The notes: a model not told the origin generated them from the sequence alone. 64,000 nucleotides of DNA from RGIG4079 sp045637505 (GCA_045637505.1 JAZTZO010000022.1:1-64000); one strand, 5' to 3'; shown: positions 42,307 through 51,740, counted from the first letter of the stretch. Made by a program: numbers and translations.

Positions 42307-42789
42307 ATGACTGACTTCCTTGGCTCGGTAGAGTTTTATGTATATGCCACATTGGTGGCTGCAGCGATTGTGGCGTTTCTTGCTCGCCCATCTTCGCGAG
42401 GCGAGGCTCATCAGCACTTGCTTGCTGGTGAACTGTCAAATGCATCAAATCGTTCGTGGAGCGACAGCAATTCAGCCCAACCGGCAATCTCGTTGATTGT
42501 GCGTGACGATGGAGCTGTAGTGCTTTTTCGTCATGGCATAGAGGGGGTGTCGTCGTCGGGGGCTGTGTCACTGGCTATTACGATAATAGGATTTGATATC
42601 ACTATAGAAGAGCGCATTGTGCCGGGAAATAATCTTGATGACCCCATCGACACGGCTACATTTGTGTTCGATTTTCTTGCGCCCGATCGTTATCATCTCA
42701 AATACAATTCCTCGGCCACATCGAGCTTTGTGGCAACGACGCTCCTTGTGCGTCCCGACTATGAAAAGCACCTCACCCTTAATCGATAG
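42307..42789 (+). CDS. Hypothetical protein with N-terminal membrane helix
   Basis: I do not recognise this 160-residue protein. It has one hydrophobic helix (about residues 8-26, VEFYVYATLVAAAIVAFLA) and a beta-rich soluble part (ISLIVRDDGAVVLFRHGIEG, AVSLAITIIGFDITIEERI, HLKYNSSATSSFVATTLLV). It is the last gene of the rsmA-mgtE run. The neighbouring 417-residue protein has a similar one-helix layout, so the two may act together at the inner membrane (inference). Confidence 0.6.
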   Translation: MTDFLGSVEFYVYATLVAAAIVAFLARPSSRGEAHQHLLAGELSNASNRSWSDSNSAQPAISLIVRDDGAVVLFRHGIEGVSSSGAVSLAITIIGFDITIEERIVPGNNLDDPIDTATFVFDFLAPDRYHLKYNSSATSSFVATTLLVRPDYEKHLTLNR

Positions 42790-42829
42790 GATGAAGTTGC
42801 AAACAATCTTTTGCTAAAAAATAGTAGGG

Positions 42830-44254
42830 TTAAAGTGTCTTGGTGAGGGTTACACACTCGGGCACTTCGGGGAGATAGTGAGTTACATATATCAATGTGA
42901 TTTTGTCGCGTGCCACAAGGTGGTTGATAATTCCACGAATACTACGCTTGCGAGTGGCATCAAGTCCATGCAGAGGCTCATCGAGAATGAGCAACTGTGG
43001 GTGCTTAATGAATGTGCGAGCAAGTAATACCAATCGTTGTTCCCCAGCCGAGAGTGTGTTGAATCGGCGATTGGCAAGGTGTTCAATATGGAGCAATCGC
43101 AACCAATGCATTGCACGCTCCATCTGTTGAGGTTTTACTTGGCAGAATAGTCCCACTGTATCATTTAACCCTTGTGCCACAATCGTTTTTATGTCACCAC
43201 TACCATTAAAATAGAGGTGCATTTCGGGCGAAATGTAGCCTATGCGTCGTTTTATATCCCAAATGCTTTCGCCACTACCACGACGGCGGTCAAAGAGGGT
43301 GATATCGTTGGAATATCCTTGAGGATTGTCGGCATGAACAAGACTTAAAAGGGTAGATTTCCCCGACCCGTTTGGACCAAATAAAGCCCAACATTCGCCA
43401 TTGCGTATTGTCCACGACACATCATTTATAATAGTGCGTGAGCCATATTTCACCTTGCAATGATTGAGTGCAAGCACCACATCGGTGTCGTCGGCATTGT
43501 ATTCGCGAGTAGGAGGCAAGGGTAGGCTATCGAGGTCGATAGCGTAGTCAAAGAGATAGTGAAACGATTCTTGAAACAGCTCTAATTCTACATCATTGCG
43601 CATCACCTTCTCCTCAATCGTCATGTTGCGAATAGGTATCACGCAGTTAATACACGGAGGCAAATCGACCGAATTACATAGCAATAAAATGACCGAAACC
43701 CCTTGGTTGGCAATCTGCAAAATGGTGTCGTTGAGAATGTCGCGCGACGCAGCATCAAGACCGATATATGGATTATCGAGAATCAACACATCGGGCAGGT
43801 CAAACAGCAAATTCACTATGAGCAATTTGCGAGTTTCGCCACTCGAGAGGAAATTGATATGTTTAGTAGCGATGTCGTTGAGGTGCAATTGAGAAGCAAG
43901 ATCTTGCCAACGATTAGAGTCAATGCGGTCGCTGAAAATCTCGGCCACCGTGGGCACCTCATCATTCATCATCGCCTCAAAGCGTTGTTGATAATACTCC
44001 ACCTTAAATCCGGCAAGAGAATGTATATCGGCAAATTCGATTTTCTTGATTTTCAAGTGTTCGCGATATCCCTCAATGCTATTGGTGCAAAAATTCCACC
44101 CCTTTTCGATGATATTGCCGAGCATCGTTTTGCCCGCGCCGTTAGGCCCCATAATGGCAGTTACACCACGAGGAATAGTAACATGATGAGGGTTAAGAAT
44201 CTTCGCTTCACGATAACGAAGAAAATCGCTTTTAAGTTTTATCAAGAAATCCAT
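42830..44254 (-). CDS. Tandem ABC ATPase (ModF/PhrA-like)
   Basis: A 474-residue soluble protein with two ABC domains. The first has Walker A GPNGAGKTM (about residues 35-43), signature LSSGETRKL and Walker B LPDVLILDNPYIGLD; the second has GPNGSGKST (about 292-300), signature LSAGEQRLV and LLILDEPLHGLD. No membrane domain or permease gene is nearby. ModF-type proteins have an uncertain role, once linked to molybdate and photorepair. Convergent with the rsmA run, with only 40 bp between stops. Confidence 0.88.
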   Translation of the reverse strand: MDFLIKLKSDFLRYREAKILNPHHVTIPRGVTAIMGPNGAGKTMLGNIIEKGWNFCTNSIEGYREHLKIKKIEFADIHSLAGFKVEYYQQRFEAMMNDEVPTVAEIFSDRIDSNRWQDLASQLHLNDIATKHINFLSSGETRKLLIVNLLFDLPDVLILDNPYIGLDAASRDILNDTILQIANQGVSVILLLCNSVDLPPCINCVIPIRNMTIEEKVMRNDVELELFQESFHYLFDYAIDLDSLPLPPTREYNADDTDVVLALNHCKVKYGSRTIINDVSWTIRNGECWALFGPNGSGKSTLLSLVHADNPQGYSNDITLFDRRRGSGESIWDIKRRIGYISPEMHLYFNGSGDIKTIVAQGLNDTVGLFCQVKPQQMERAMHWLRLLHIEHLANRRFNTLSAGEQRLVLLARTFIKHPQLLILDEPLHGLDATRKRSIRGIINHLVARDKITLIYVTHYLPEVPECVTLTKTL

Positions 44255-44429
44255 ACTGCAAAATTAATCAAAATTCTCACAACTGGCATATTGTGTGATT
44301 GATTTTCGACAGAATGAACAAATACATTTGTGCTAATTAGATGACACCTTATTTTAGGAAGTGAATTATTGTGATTTTAAAAAAAATGACATAATATAAC
44401 TCATAATTTCTCCATTTGAAGTGAATAAT

Positions 44430-44470
44430 AGTGCTAATCTCGTCATATTTTGACGAGATTAGCACTTTTT
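44430..44470. terminator. 16-bp perfect hairpin downstream of menA
   Basis: Arms AGTGCTAATCTCGTCA and TGACGAGATTAGCACT with a 5-nt loop, then TTTTT on the plus strand. A second weaker hairpin lies at about 44476-44524 (AGTCATTA...TAATGACT). Together they fill the 287-bp gap, which holds no gene. Confidence 0.7.
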
Positions 44471-44541
44471 ATAGAGTCATTAGAAACTCTAAGTACGCGA
44501 AAGTCTCTAATGGCTTTAATGACTATAGTGATTATCTTATT

Positions 44542-45411
44542 TTACATCACAGCGGCGATGATGGCAAAGGCGAGGGAGTAGGCGGCCATTGCCATGGCGG
44601 TCATACCGAGGAGTGGGTTGAGGCGAGCGCCTGTGCGGAGTCCGAGTTGCCACCATATTGCAGTGTGGGCCACGAGGTATAGGATGGGGACTACGCATGC
44701 CCAAAGTGTAAAACTCAACCATGTTACGCCCATTAGAGCCACGGCGATATAACCGTTGAAAAGATATAAATTGGCTACTGTGCTGCGCCCAAATATCACG
44801 GCAAGAGTGCGTTTGTTAACGCTTTTGTCATCGTCATGGTCGCGATAATTATTTACTATCAACACATTGGCCCCCATAAGTCCCACGGCAATAGAAGCCA
44901 ATAGTACATCAATATTCCATTCGAGCGATTGCACATAGTAGGTGAGTGTTACTGGGATTATGCCGAAGAAAAACAGCACAGCCACTTCTCCCAATCCGTG
45001 TCGAGAAAGGGGATAGGGTCCTGCACTATAAGCCATTGCCCCAAGAGCGATGAAGATGCCCACAGGTAGCAACCACCAACCTCCGTAATAGATTAGCGAA
45101 CAACCTATCACACAGGCTAATGCCAATGTGCCATAAGTGGCTGCTTTCATCGCACCGGGAGTGATATCGCCTTCAGTGACGCCACGGCGAGGACCTTCGC
45201 GCCCTTTGCGGTCAAGTCCCGATTTGAAATCATAATATTCATTGGCAAAGTTTGATGCTATTTGAGCCAATAGGGCAAATAGTAGGCATAAAATTGCCGG
45301 TATGAGGGTGAATTTATCATGTAGAGCGCAAAATCCCCAGGCCATAACTACTCCGGCGAGCGATACGGGCAGGGTGCGCAAACGCATTGCTTCAATCCAA
45401 CATTTTATCAT
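44542..45411 (-). CDS. menA: 1,4-Dihydroxy-2-naphthoate polyprenyltransferase
   Basis: Prenylates DHNA to make demethylmenaquinone, the quinone for anaerobic fumarate respiration. The 289-residue integral membrane protein has the two Asp-rich sites of the UbiA family: NFANEYYDFKSGLD (about residues 54-67) and NNYRDHDDDKSVNKRTLAV (about 186-204), and about eight hydrophobic helices. Its start overlaps the stop of the upstream AAA-DUF4435 gene by 4 bp, so translation is coupled to that gene. Confidence 0.95.
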   Translation of the reverse strand: MIKCWIEAMRLRTLPVSLAGVVMAWGFCALHDKFTLIPAILCLLFALLAQIASNFANEYYDFKSGLDRKGREGPRRGVTEGDITPGAMKAATYGTLALACVIGCSLIYYGGWWLLPVGIFIALGAMAYSAGPYPLSRHGLGEVAVLFFFGIIPVTLTYYVQSLEWNIDVLLASIAVGLMGANVLIVNNYRDHDDDKSVNKRTLAVIFGRSTVANLYLFNGYIAVALMGVTWLSFTLWACVVPILYLVAHTAIWWQLGLRTGARLNPLLGMTAMAMAAYSLAFAIIAAVM

Positions 45412-47033
45412 TTTGGTGTATTATTTTTTTTGGCTTGTTGAATCTCGGTTTTCAACGAGTTGAGGTTGTTATCATCGAGCCCAAAACATTTTATTACAGC
45501 ATTGCGAATGCGTTGGGCATCTTTTCCATTTTGCTTTAATATATTTATCACGGTGCGAATGTAGGCATCTTTATTGGCCAACCCACAAAGTCCGCTCACA
45601 TTGCTCGACGGTATCATTGATTTGCGATTAAACACGCGCAACACATTTTGATAGTCGCCCGATGCTACATAACCATGAAATTCGCGGCAGAAAGCCTCAT
45701 ACATGCCACGAGGGTTTATCTCTTTCACTAAATCGTTGATGTGGTCTTCGAGAGAGTTGATGTTGTTAAAACGACCATCGACACGATACTCGAGAGTGCG
45801 TTTCACTCGGTGGCGAGTGTGCATCAATGCTTGTTGGCGCACCTCTTGTTTGAAAAGGTCGAGAATTGCGGCTTTAACTTTGGCAAACACCTTGTCTTCA
45901 TCTTTGCGATGTCGTGACGCAACGGTGCGTATCACCTCCTCGAGCATCAATATATTTTCTATTTCGGCCACATTAGGCACGAGCACTTTTTTAGTACGCA
46001 GATATTTTACTTCGCCCTCATCGCGGCGGTCGCGATCCACAATGCCATAACTATCCATGTGGTGGAATGTGGTGAGGTCGTTGAATGCACGAGTGGCTTC
46101 AATAACCTTGTTGCAACTACCGAGAGGCTTTACGGTGTATTGAGGGAACACCAATGGGTATAACTTTGAGTCGATAGAGTGCACTCCGTCGCCTTCAATG
46201 AAAAGCACTGGCTTGCGCGAACCTATGAGTGTGAGGTAAATGTCGTCCGATAGTTCGGCATGGTCGGGTAGTATGTCATAGTCCCAAGTGCCCTCGGCGG
46301 CATCATATTCACGCACCCACACCACGGTATTATCGGTGCGTGATGAAGCAAAATCTATGTCGTGAGTAGTGTATATGAAAGTGCAGTCGGGGCGAAGTTG
46401 TTCTATGGTGTCCCACAATGATTTAGTGATTGATTGGTGCAAGAAAATGCCAGGATTGTCGATGAATATAACGGCATTTTTCATTGCCATTAGTGCAGCT
46501 CCCACATAATACATCACAGCACGTTCGCCTGCCGATAGTTTTACCGATGAGTAGCAATCCTTGTCGCTTTCGCGCGAAATGAGCATTTTACCTCCTTCGA
46601 TAAGAATCTTACTGCCAGGAAATACATCTTGCCACACCTCAATCATCTTATCGAGTTTGGTCGATGCCAGTTTTGCCTCGGGATTTTCGGCAAGACTGAC
46701 CTTGTAGGAAATGAGATTGAGCATCTCCTCTTGATATAGTAACGACATCAGTCGTTCTATTTGCGAAGCATTATCGTTGCGCAAGAGGTTTGAACGCTCG
46801 GTTGCTTCCTTATATAACATATCAATTGACCCTGGGAGAGTGTCAAAATCGCGCGACTCATAGAGCGCGCTTATTATTGACATGCGAAATGCGCGTCCTT
46901 GTAGGTCATTGACAAGGCGTTCGGTGAAGCGCGATTTACCTGCACCATTGGCACCAATGATGGTTATTTGCCTATTTTCGGCAGCAATCTCTTGGCGAGA
47001 TTTGTCTTTTTTGGGAGGGAGCAGTATATTCAT
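45408..47033 (-). CDS. AAA ATPase fused to DUF4435 (TOPRIM-like) domain
   Basis: A 541-residue protein. N-terminal ABC-like AAA domain: Walker A GANGAGKSRF (residues 27-36), signature KLSAGERAVM (about 165), Walker B AVIFIDNPGIF (about 186) and YTTHDIDFA. C-terminal DUF4435/TOPRIM-like part: VLFIEGD (about 274), YGIVDRDRRDEGE (about 327) and NVAEIENILML, which supply Glu/Asp residues able to bind metal for phosphodiester chemistry. Such pairs form OLD-type nucleases and the AriA-AriB toxin of the PARIS phage defence, sometimes fused. A housekeeping role with menA, to which it is coupled by a 4-bp overlap, is the alternative. Function unproven. Confidence 0.82.
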   Translation of the reverse strand: MNILLPPKKDKSRQEIAAENRQITIIGANGAGKSRFTERLVNDLQGRAFRMSIISALYESRDFDTLPGSIDMLYKEATERSNLLRNDNASQIERLMSLLYQEEMLNLISYKVSLAENPEAKLASTKLDKMIEVWQDVFPGSKILIEGGKMLISRESDKDCYSSVKLSAGERAVMYYVGAALMAMKNAVIFIDNPGIFLHQSITKSLWDTIEQLRPDCTFIYTTHDIDFASSRTDNTVVWVREYDAAEGTWDYDILPDHAELSDDIYLTLIGSRKPVLFIEGDGVHSIDSKLYPLVFPQYTVKPLGSCNKVIEATRAFNDLTTFHHMDSYGIVDRDRRDEGEVKYLRTKKVLVPNVAEIENILMLEEVIRTVASRHRKDEDKVFAKVKAAILDLFKQEVRQQALMHTRHRVKRTLEYRVDGRFNNINSLEDHINDLVKEINPRGMYEAFCREFHGYVASGDYQNVLRVFNRKSMIPSSNVSGLCGLANKDAYIRTVINILKQNGKDAQRIRNAVIKCFGLDDNNLNSLKTEIQQAKKNNTPK

Positions 47034-47178
47034 GGTCTCAATATTTTGAGTTTCATTCTCAAAATTACAAATTCTTTTTTGATTTTGCGATATAAAAAAG
47101 TCATTGAATGAAAAAACTCGAAAAATTAATCCATTTTAGTCCTTTTTGAATTTTTGGTTGGATAAATTTTATTTAAGG

Positions 47179-47211
47179 TTTGTAGTAGATGATTTTTTTT
47201 ACATAAATTTG
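47179..47211 (+). promoter_or_regulatory. Promoter of the 374-residue lipoprotein gene
   Basis: TTTG (47179-47182), 21-bp spacer, TAAATTTG (47204-47211), 25 bp before the ATG at 47236. It also shows that a longer upstream frame is not used. Confidence 0.7.
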
Positions 47212-47235
47212 CAAAAACAACATATCAATTTTATC

Positions 47236-48360
47236 ATGAAAAAAATAATTTATGCGTCGGCACTATTAGCGTCGTTGACAATTGCTTCTTGTGGAAGTGA
47301 TGTAGAACAAGTGAAAACATTTGCTATTGATGTGGCAAATAAAGTGAGTAAAAACCACAAAGATTCGGTTGTAATGCTTTATCCCGAAGCAGCGAAAGCC
47401 GATTCGTTGGCATTGTCGTTTATTGCCGATAGCGTTGTGGTTGCGCCAGCCGATTCGGCCGATATGTATGTCGTTGACTTTGGTGGAGGAAAAGAGATGA
47501 CCGTTGAGGTAAAAGACGATTCAATGGTAGTTGTTGGCTCTAAAGGATTATTTGCTTATGCTCCCGACGACTTTGACTTTGCAAAGAAAACTGGCATGTG
47601 GGTTGACTCACTTTCAGATGTTGAGAATGCCGATCGCATAGCTCAAAAAGATGCGTTCCGTAAATATCTCATTGCCGATTTCAAGGCGCCAAAAGTACTC
47701 GTAGTGACTCAAGGACGAGGCTCTAATAATGGAGGAATGTCGGCAATGACTTACTCTGCTACTGTTAGATATATAGTTACAAATAAATCAGATAAACCAG
47801 TTTCGGGTAAAGATTATAGATTTGTTTACAATCGTTCTGACCGAGGATTCTCTTCACGACCATCAATGGCGGGCCGTGATTTGGCTCCAGGAGCATCTAC
47901 TACCTATTCAATCAGTTGTGGAATGTGGACAATAATAGGTAGTGCAAGAGTAGTATATAATGCGACCAAAGAACAACAATTTGACCAATATTTTGAGCCT
48001 CAAGGTGGTGAATTTGACCAATACCTTGAAACAATAACTCCTACCGATGGCAAAACTCCCTCGGTTGCAGCCGATAAAGATGGAAAAGTCAAGATGTCGG
48101 GAAAATTGAATGGCAAACATGGTGTGCAATTTGAACTTGATAAAAATTTTAACGGCTTTATGTATTACACCAGCCAAGGTTATAATACTAATATAAAAAT
48201 ATTGGGAACTCGCATGGGAGATAAATTGATTCTTGAAGAATCAACCGATGGCAATCACACCGGTACATATTCAGGCACTTTTGACGGAAAAGTATATCAA
48301 GGCACATTTACTCGCAATAAAGATGGAAAAGACTTCTCGTTCTATCTTTCAGTGGTATAA
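47236..48360 (+). CDS. Hypothetical lipoprotein
   Basis: A 374-residue lipoprotein of unknown family. The signal KKIIYASALLASLTIASC has a lipobox ending at Cys18. The rest has two beta-rich parts: an N-terminal region with repeated ADSVVV/DDSMVVVGS strands and a C-terminal region (SGKLNGKHGVQFELDKNFNGFMYYTSQG, LEESTDGNHTGTYSGTFDG) that resembles ligand-binding beta-sandwich repeats. An in-frame TTG-started extension to 47146 would cover the promoter and is rejected. Monocistronic. Confidence 0.75.
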   Translation: MKKIIYASALLASLTIASCGSDVEQVKTFAIDVANKVSKNHKDSVVMLYPEAAKADSLALSFIADSVVVAPADSADMYVVDFGGGKEMTVEVKDDSMVVVGSKGLFAYAPDDFDFAKKTGMWVDSLSDVENADRIAQKDAFRKYLIADFKAPKVLVVTQGRGSNNGGMSAMTYSATVRYIVTNKSDKPVSGKDYRFVYNRSDRGFSSRPSMAGRDLAPGASTTYSISCGMWTIIGSARVVYNATKEQQFDQYFEPQGGEFDQYLETITPTDGKTPSVAADKDGKVKMSGKLNGKHGVQFELDKNFNGFMYYTSQGYNTNIKILGTRMGDKLILEESTDGNHTGTYSGTFDGKVYQGTFTRNKDGKDFSFYLSVV

Positions 48361-48497
48361 TAGTTTGAGTGATTGATAACTCATAGGTGGTGGATGAGTT
48401 GAGGCTCATTCACCATTTTTTTATGTAGAAAAGCATTACGAGATTGAAAAAATAGTTGAATATGGGGACTAAAATTGGAGTATCCCATAGTTTTTTG

Positions 48498-48505
48498 TAT
48501 CTTTG
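48498..48505 (+). promoter_or_regulatory. -7 box of the M28 peptidase operon
   Basis: TATCTTTG, 22 bp before the start, matches the consensus. Confidence 0.6.
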
Positions 48506-48527
48506 AGGGGTTAAAAGGTTAAGATAA

Positions 48528-49511
48528 ATGAAATTTGTAAACATTATAATGCTTTCGTTGTGTTGGCTCATGGTTGCATGTTCGGCTAAAACCGAAACAA
48601 AATCGACCACTAACGAAGAGCCAACAACCATTAAACCTCGCATAGAGTTTAATGCCGATAGCGCCTATCGTAATGTAAAGACGCAGGTTGATTTTGGCCC
48701 ACGCGTGCCCGGGTTGGATAGCCACGCTAAGTGTGCTCAATATCTTGCCGGTGAATTGCATCGATATGGTGCTGATGAGGTAATCGAACAAAAAACTACC
48801 GTTACAGCCTTTAATGGCGATAAATTGCCTATTAATAACATTTTGGGCCAATTTAATAAAGATGCTGTGACAAGAGTGTTATTGCTTGCGCATTGGGACA
48901 CTCGCCCTTGGGGTGATGAAGATGCCGATGAGAATAAGCGCAAAAGCCCTATCCCCGGAGCAAATGACGGAGCCAGTGGGGTGGGTGTGTTGCTCGAAGT
49001 CGCTCGTTGCTTGAGTATCGAAAAACCTGCAATAGGCGTTGATATTTTATTTGTCGATGCCGAAGACTATGGCGAAACAAAGGGCAATAGTGAAAACTCT
49101 TGGTGCCTGGGTACTCAATATTGGGTAAAAAATCTACCTTATACACCCGAGCGAATGCCTATGTATGGCATATTGCTTGATATGGTAGGAGGTAAAGATG
49201 CAAAATTTCATCGCGAATATGCATCACAACAATTAGCAAGTGCGGTAGTTGACAAGGTGTGGACTATGGCAGTGGCATCGGGCTATGGCAATGTATTTGT
49301 CAATGAGATAGGAGGTAGTGTGATGGACGACCACATTTATGTCAATCAGGTGGGCATACCATGTATTGACATCATTGAAAATTTCAATCAAGGCACGATG
49401 TCGTTTAACCCCACATGGCACACTCATGCCGATGATATGAGCAACATTAGCATCGCGACATTGAAGGCTACGGGACAAACTGTGGTGAATGTAATTTATA
49501 ACGAACAATAA
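48528..49511 (+). CDS. M28-family lipoprotein, probable glutaminyl-peptide cyclotransferase
   Basis: The 327-residue protein resembles Bacteroidetes type II glutaminyl cyclases, which convert N-terminal Gln of exported proteins to pyroglutamate. Lipobox WLMVACSAK gives a lipid-anchored periplasmic form. Zinc-site motifs are LLAHWDTRPWGDED (about residue 125), GANDGASGVGVLLEVAR (about 144-160), FVDAEDYGE (about 176) and FNPTWHTHADD (about 299). An ordinary M28 aminopeptidase is the alternative. It is followed by sufE after 11 bp. Confidence 0.88.
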   Translation: MKFVNIIMLSLCWLMVACSAKTETKSTTNEEPTTIKPRIEFNADSAYRNVKTQVDFGPRVPGLDSHAKCAQYLAGELHRYGADEVIEQKTTVTAFNGDKLPINNILGQFNKDAVTRVLLLAHWDTRPWGDEDADENKRKSPIPGANDGASGVGVLLEVARCLSIEKPAIGVDILFVDAEDYGETKGNSENSWCLGTQYWVKNLPYTPERMPMYGILLDMVGGKDAKFHREYASQQLASAVVDKVWTMAVASGYGNVFVNEIGGSVMDDHIYVNQVGIPCIDIIENFNQGTMSFNPTWHTHADDMSNISIATLKATGQTVVNVIYNEQ

Positions 49512-49522
49512 ACAATAAGAAA

Positions 49523-49957
49523 ATGACTATAAATCAAATACAAGACGAAATTATCGACGAGTTTGTTGATATTGAAGACTGGATGGATCGCTATGCCTAT
49601 ATCATTGACTTAGGCAATGCTCTCCCTGCCATAGATGAGAAATTCAAAACACCACAATACATCATCGAAGGGTGTCAAAGTCGTGTGTGGTTAAATGCCG
49701 AGCTCAATGATGAGGGTAAAATCATCTACACAGCCGATAGCGATGCGATTATCGTGAAAGGTATCATATCGTTGCTCATCAAAGTGCTTTCAGAGCACAC
49801 TCCACAAGAAATCCTTGATGCCGACTTGTATTTTATCGATAAGATAGGGCTATCGGAACACCTTTCGCCCACTCGCAGCAACGGGCTTGTGGCAATGGTG
49901 AAGCAAATGAAAGTATATGCATTTGCTTTCAATGCAAAAATGCAAGCCGAAGGATAA
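49523..49957 (+). CDS. sufE: SufE-family sulfur acceptor
   Basis: Accepts persulfide sulfur from SufS and passes it to iron-sulfur cluster assembly. The 144-residue protein has IIDEFVDIEDWMDRYAYIIDLG at the start, the active-site Cys in YIIEGCQSRVWL (about residue 51) and LSEHLSPTRSNGLVAMVKQMK near the end, all diagnostic. No sufS or sufBCD is nearby, so pathway partners are elsewhere. It follows the cyclase by 11 bp and precedes the peptide transporter by 45 bp. Confidence 0.95.
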   Translation: MTINQIQDEIIDEFVDIEDWMDRYAYIIDLGNALPAIDEKFKTPQYIIEGCQSRVWLNAELNDEGKIIYTADSDAIIVKGIISLLIKVLSEHTPQEILDADLYFIDKIGLSEHLSPTRSNGLVAMVKQMKVYAFAFNAKMQAEG

Positions 49958-50002
49958 TGAATTGAAATCAAATTAATTATTAACTAAATAAAATTCAGAA
50001 TT

Positions 50003-51562
50003 ATGTTTAAGAACCACCCTAAAGGATTAATTCCGGCGGCTCTTGCCAATATGGGCGAGCGTTTCGGATATTACATCATGAACGCGGTTTTGGTGCTTTT
50101 CCTTTGCTCTAAATTTGGGTTAAGTGAAGAAACATCAGGAACTATCTATTCATTCTTCTATGCTGGAATTTATATTCTTGCTTTACTTGGCGGTTTGATT
50201 GCCGACAAAACTCAAAATTATAAAGGTACAATTAAGACTGGTCTTTGTATCATGGCCATCGGCTATGTAGTATTGGCAATACCCATTTTGGCTACAAGCG
50301 AAAATTCTACATGGCTATTAGTTCTCACCTGTGCAGCATTGTTTATGATTGCATTTGGTAATGGTCTCTTTAAAGGAAACTTGCAAGCAGTAGTGGGTCA
50401 AATGTATGATGACCTTGAAGCTGAAGCAGCAAAGAAAGGCCCCGAAGCACTTGCTCAAGCAAAAGACAAACGCGACTCGGGTTTCCAAATTTTTTATGTA
50501 TTTATTAATGTAGGTGGACTTATTGCTCCTTTCGTTGCTCCTATTCTTCGCGAATGGTGGCTCGAAGCTAATAACTTCATCTATAATGCAAAACTTCCTG
50601 AACTTTGTCACCAATTCTTGGCTAATGGTTCGGCAATGGAAGCTTCGGCTCTTGCTAACCTTAATGATATGATGACTCAAGCAGGTGGTTCAATTGCCGA
50701 CCTTGCTGCTTCTTGCCAAAGCTACCTACAAGTATTTAACGAAGGTATTCACTACTCATTTATTGCTTCGGTAGTGGCTATGCTCATTTCGTTGGTAGTA
50801 TTTATGGTTTATCAAAGAATATTCCCTACACCTGCAAAGAAAAAAGCTGTTGAGTCGGTTAAATATACTGCCGAAGAAAAAGCTGCAATGGCTAAAGAAA
50901 TTAAACAACGCATGTATGCTCTCTTTGCAGTGCTTGGTGTGGTTATCTTCTTCTGGTTCTCATTCCACCAAAATGGTATGTCGCTTTCATTCTTTGCTCG
51001 CGACTTCGTTGACTCTACTGCTGTTGCTCCCGAAATTTGGCAAGCTATCAACCCATTCTTCGTGATTGTGTTGACTCCTATTATCATGGCATTGTTTGCG
51101 GCATTGGCTCGTAAGGGTAAAGAGATTTCAACTCCTCGCAAAATTGCTATCGGTATGTTCATTGCCGGTTTGGCATTCTTGTTCCTTGCTATTTTCTCTT
51201 ACATTAAAGGTTATCCATCGGCCGACGCTTACAAAGCGCTTCCTATTGCAGAACAAACTGCAAATCAAGCACACTGGTGGGTATTAATCGCAGTTTATTT
51301 CTTCTTGACAGTTGCTGAGTTGTTTATCTCGCCACTTGGATTGTCATTTGTGTCAAAAGTGGCTCCAAAACACCTCCTCGGTCTTTGTCAAGGTTTATGG
51401 CTTGGTGCAACAGCACTCGGTAACCTATTGTTATGGATTGGCCCATTGATGTATAACCAATGGCCTATTTGGTTGTGCTGGGCTGTGTTCCTTGTAGTGT
51501 GTCTCATCTCTATGGGTGTGATGCTCGGTATGGTTAAATGGCTCGAACGCGTTACTAAGTAA
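50003..51562 (+). CDS. POT-family proton-dependent oligopeptide transporter
   Basis: A 519-residue inner-membrane symporter for di- and tripeptides. The N-terminal signature GERFGYYIMNAVLVLFLCSKFGLSE matches the ExxER-like helix 1 of the family; GNGLFKGNLQAVVGQMYDD (about residues 115-133) and FQIFYVFINVGGLIAPFVAP (about 155-174) follow. Twelve or more helices are spread over the length, with a soluble loop at about 175-240. It may be co-transcribed with sufE since no promoter box is seen in the 45-bp gap. Confidence 0.92.
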   Translation: MFKNHPKGLIPAALANMGERFGYYIMNAVLVLFLCSKFGLSEETSGTIYSFFYAGIYILALLGGLIADKTQNYKGTIKTGLCIMAIGYVVLAIPILATSENSTWLLVLTCAALFMIAFGNGLFKGNLQAVVGQMYDDLEAEAAKKGPEALAQAKDKRDSGFQIFYVFINVGGLIAPFVAPILREWWLEANNFIYNAKLPELCHQFLANGSAMEASALANLNDMMTQAGGSIADLAASCQSYLQVFNEGIHYSFIASVVAMLISLVVFMVYQRIFPTPAKKKAVESVKYTAEEKAAMAKEIKQRMYALFAVLGVVIFFWFSFHQNGMSLSFFARDFVDSTAVAPEIWQAINPFFVIVLTPIIMALFAALARKGKEISTPRKIAIGMFIAGLAFLFLAIFSYIKGYPSADAYKALPIAEQTANQAHWWVLIAVYFFLTVAELFISPLGLSFVSKVAPKHLLGLCQGLWLGATALGNLLLWIGPLMYNQWPIWLCWAVFLVVCLISMGVMLGMVKWLERVTK

Positions 51563-51583
51563 TTATAGCCTACACATAATATG

Positions 51584-51622
51584 CAAGCCCCACTCCATGA
51601 TGGAATGTGGGGCTTGTTTTTT
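51584..51622 (+). terminator. Terminator of the peptide-transporter gene
   Basis: Arms CAAGCCCCAC and GTGGGGCTTG around a short inner stem, then TTTTTT, 22 bp after the stop. Confidence 0.88.
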
Positions 51623-51644
51623 ATCCTAATGAATGTGCTTTTTC

Positions 51645-51694
51645 GGAAAACGCACCTTTTTGAGGGTGAAATTTATAGGAAAACGCACCTTTTT
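51645..51694. repeat. Two direct copies of GGAAAACGCACCTTTTT
   Basis: The 17-bp unit occurs at 51645-51661 and 51678-51694, offset 33 bp, in the gap between two convergent genes. No neighbouring gene start explains it. Confidence 0.75.
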
Positions 51695-51740
51695 CAAGAT
51701 ATGGGCTAAAAGAATGTGCATCGTTGGCCCCTATCTTGTG

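Noticed and set aside
45408..47033. Firm PARIS defence system call
   Set aside because: Domain make-up fits, but coupling to menA and lack of other defence genes leave a housekeeping role open.
47146..47235. TTG-started extension of the 374-residue lipoprotein
   Set aside because: It covers the promoter and would hide the lipobox signal.
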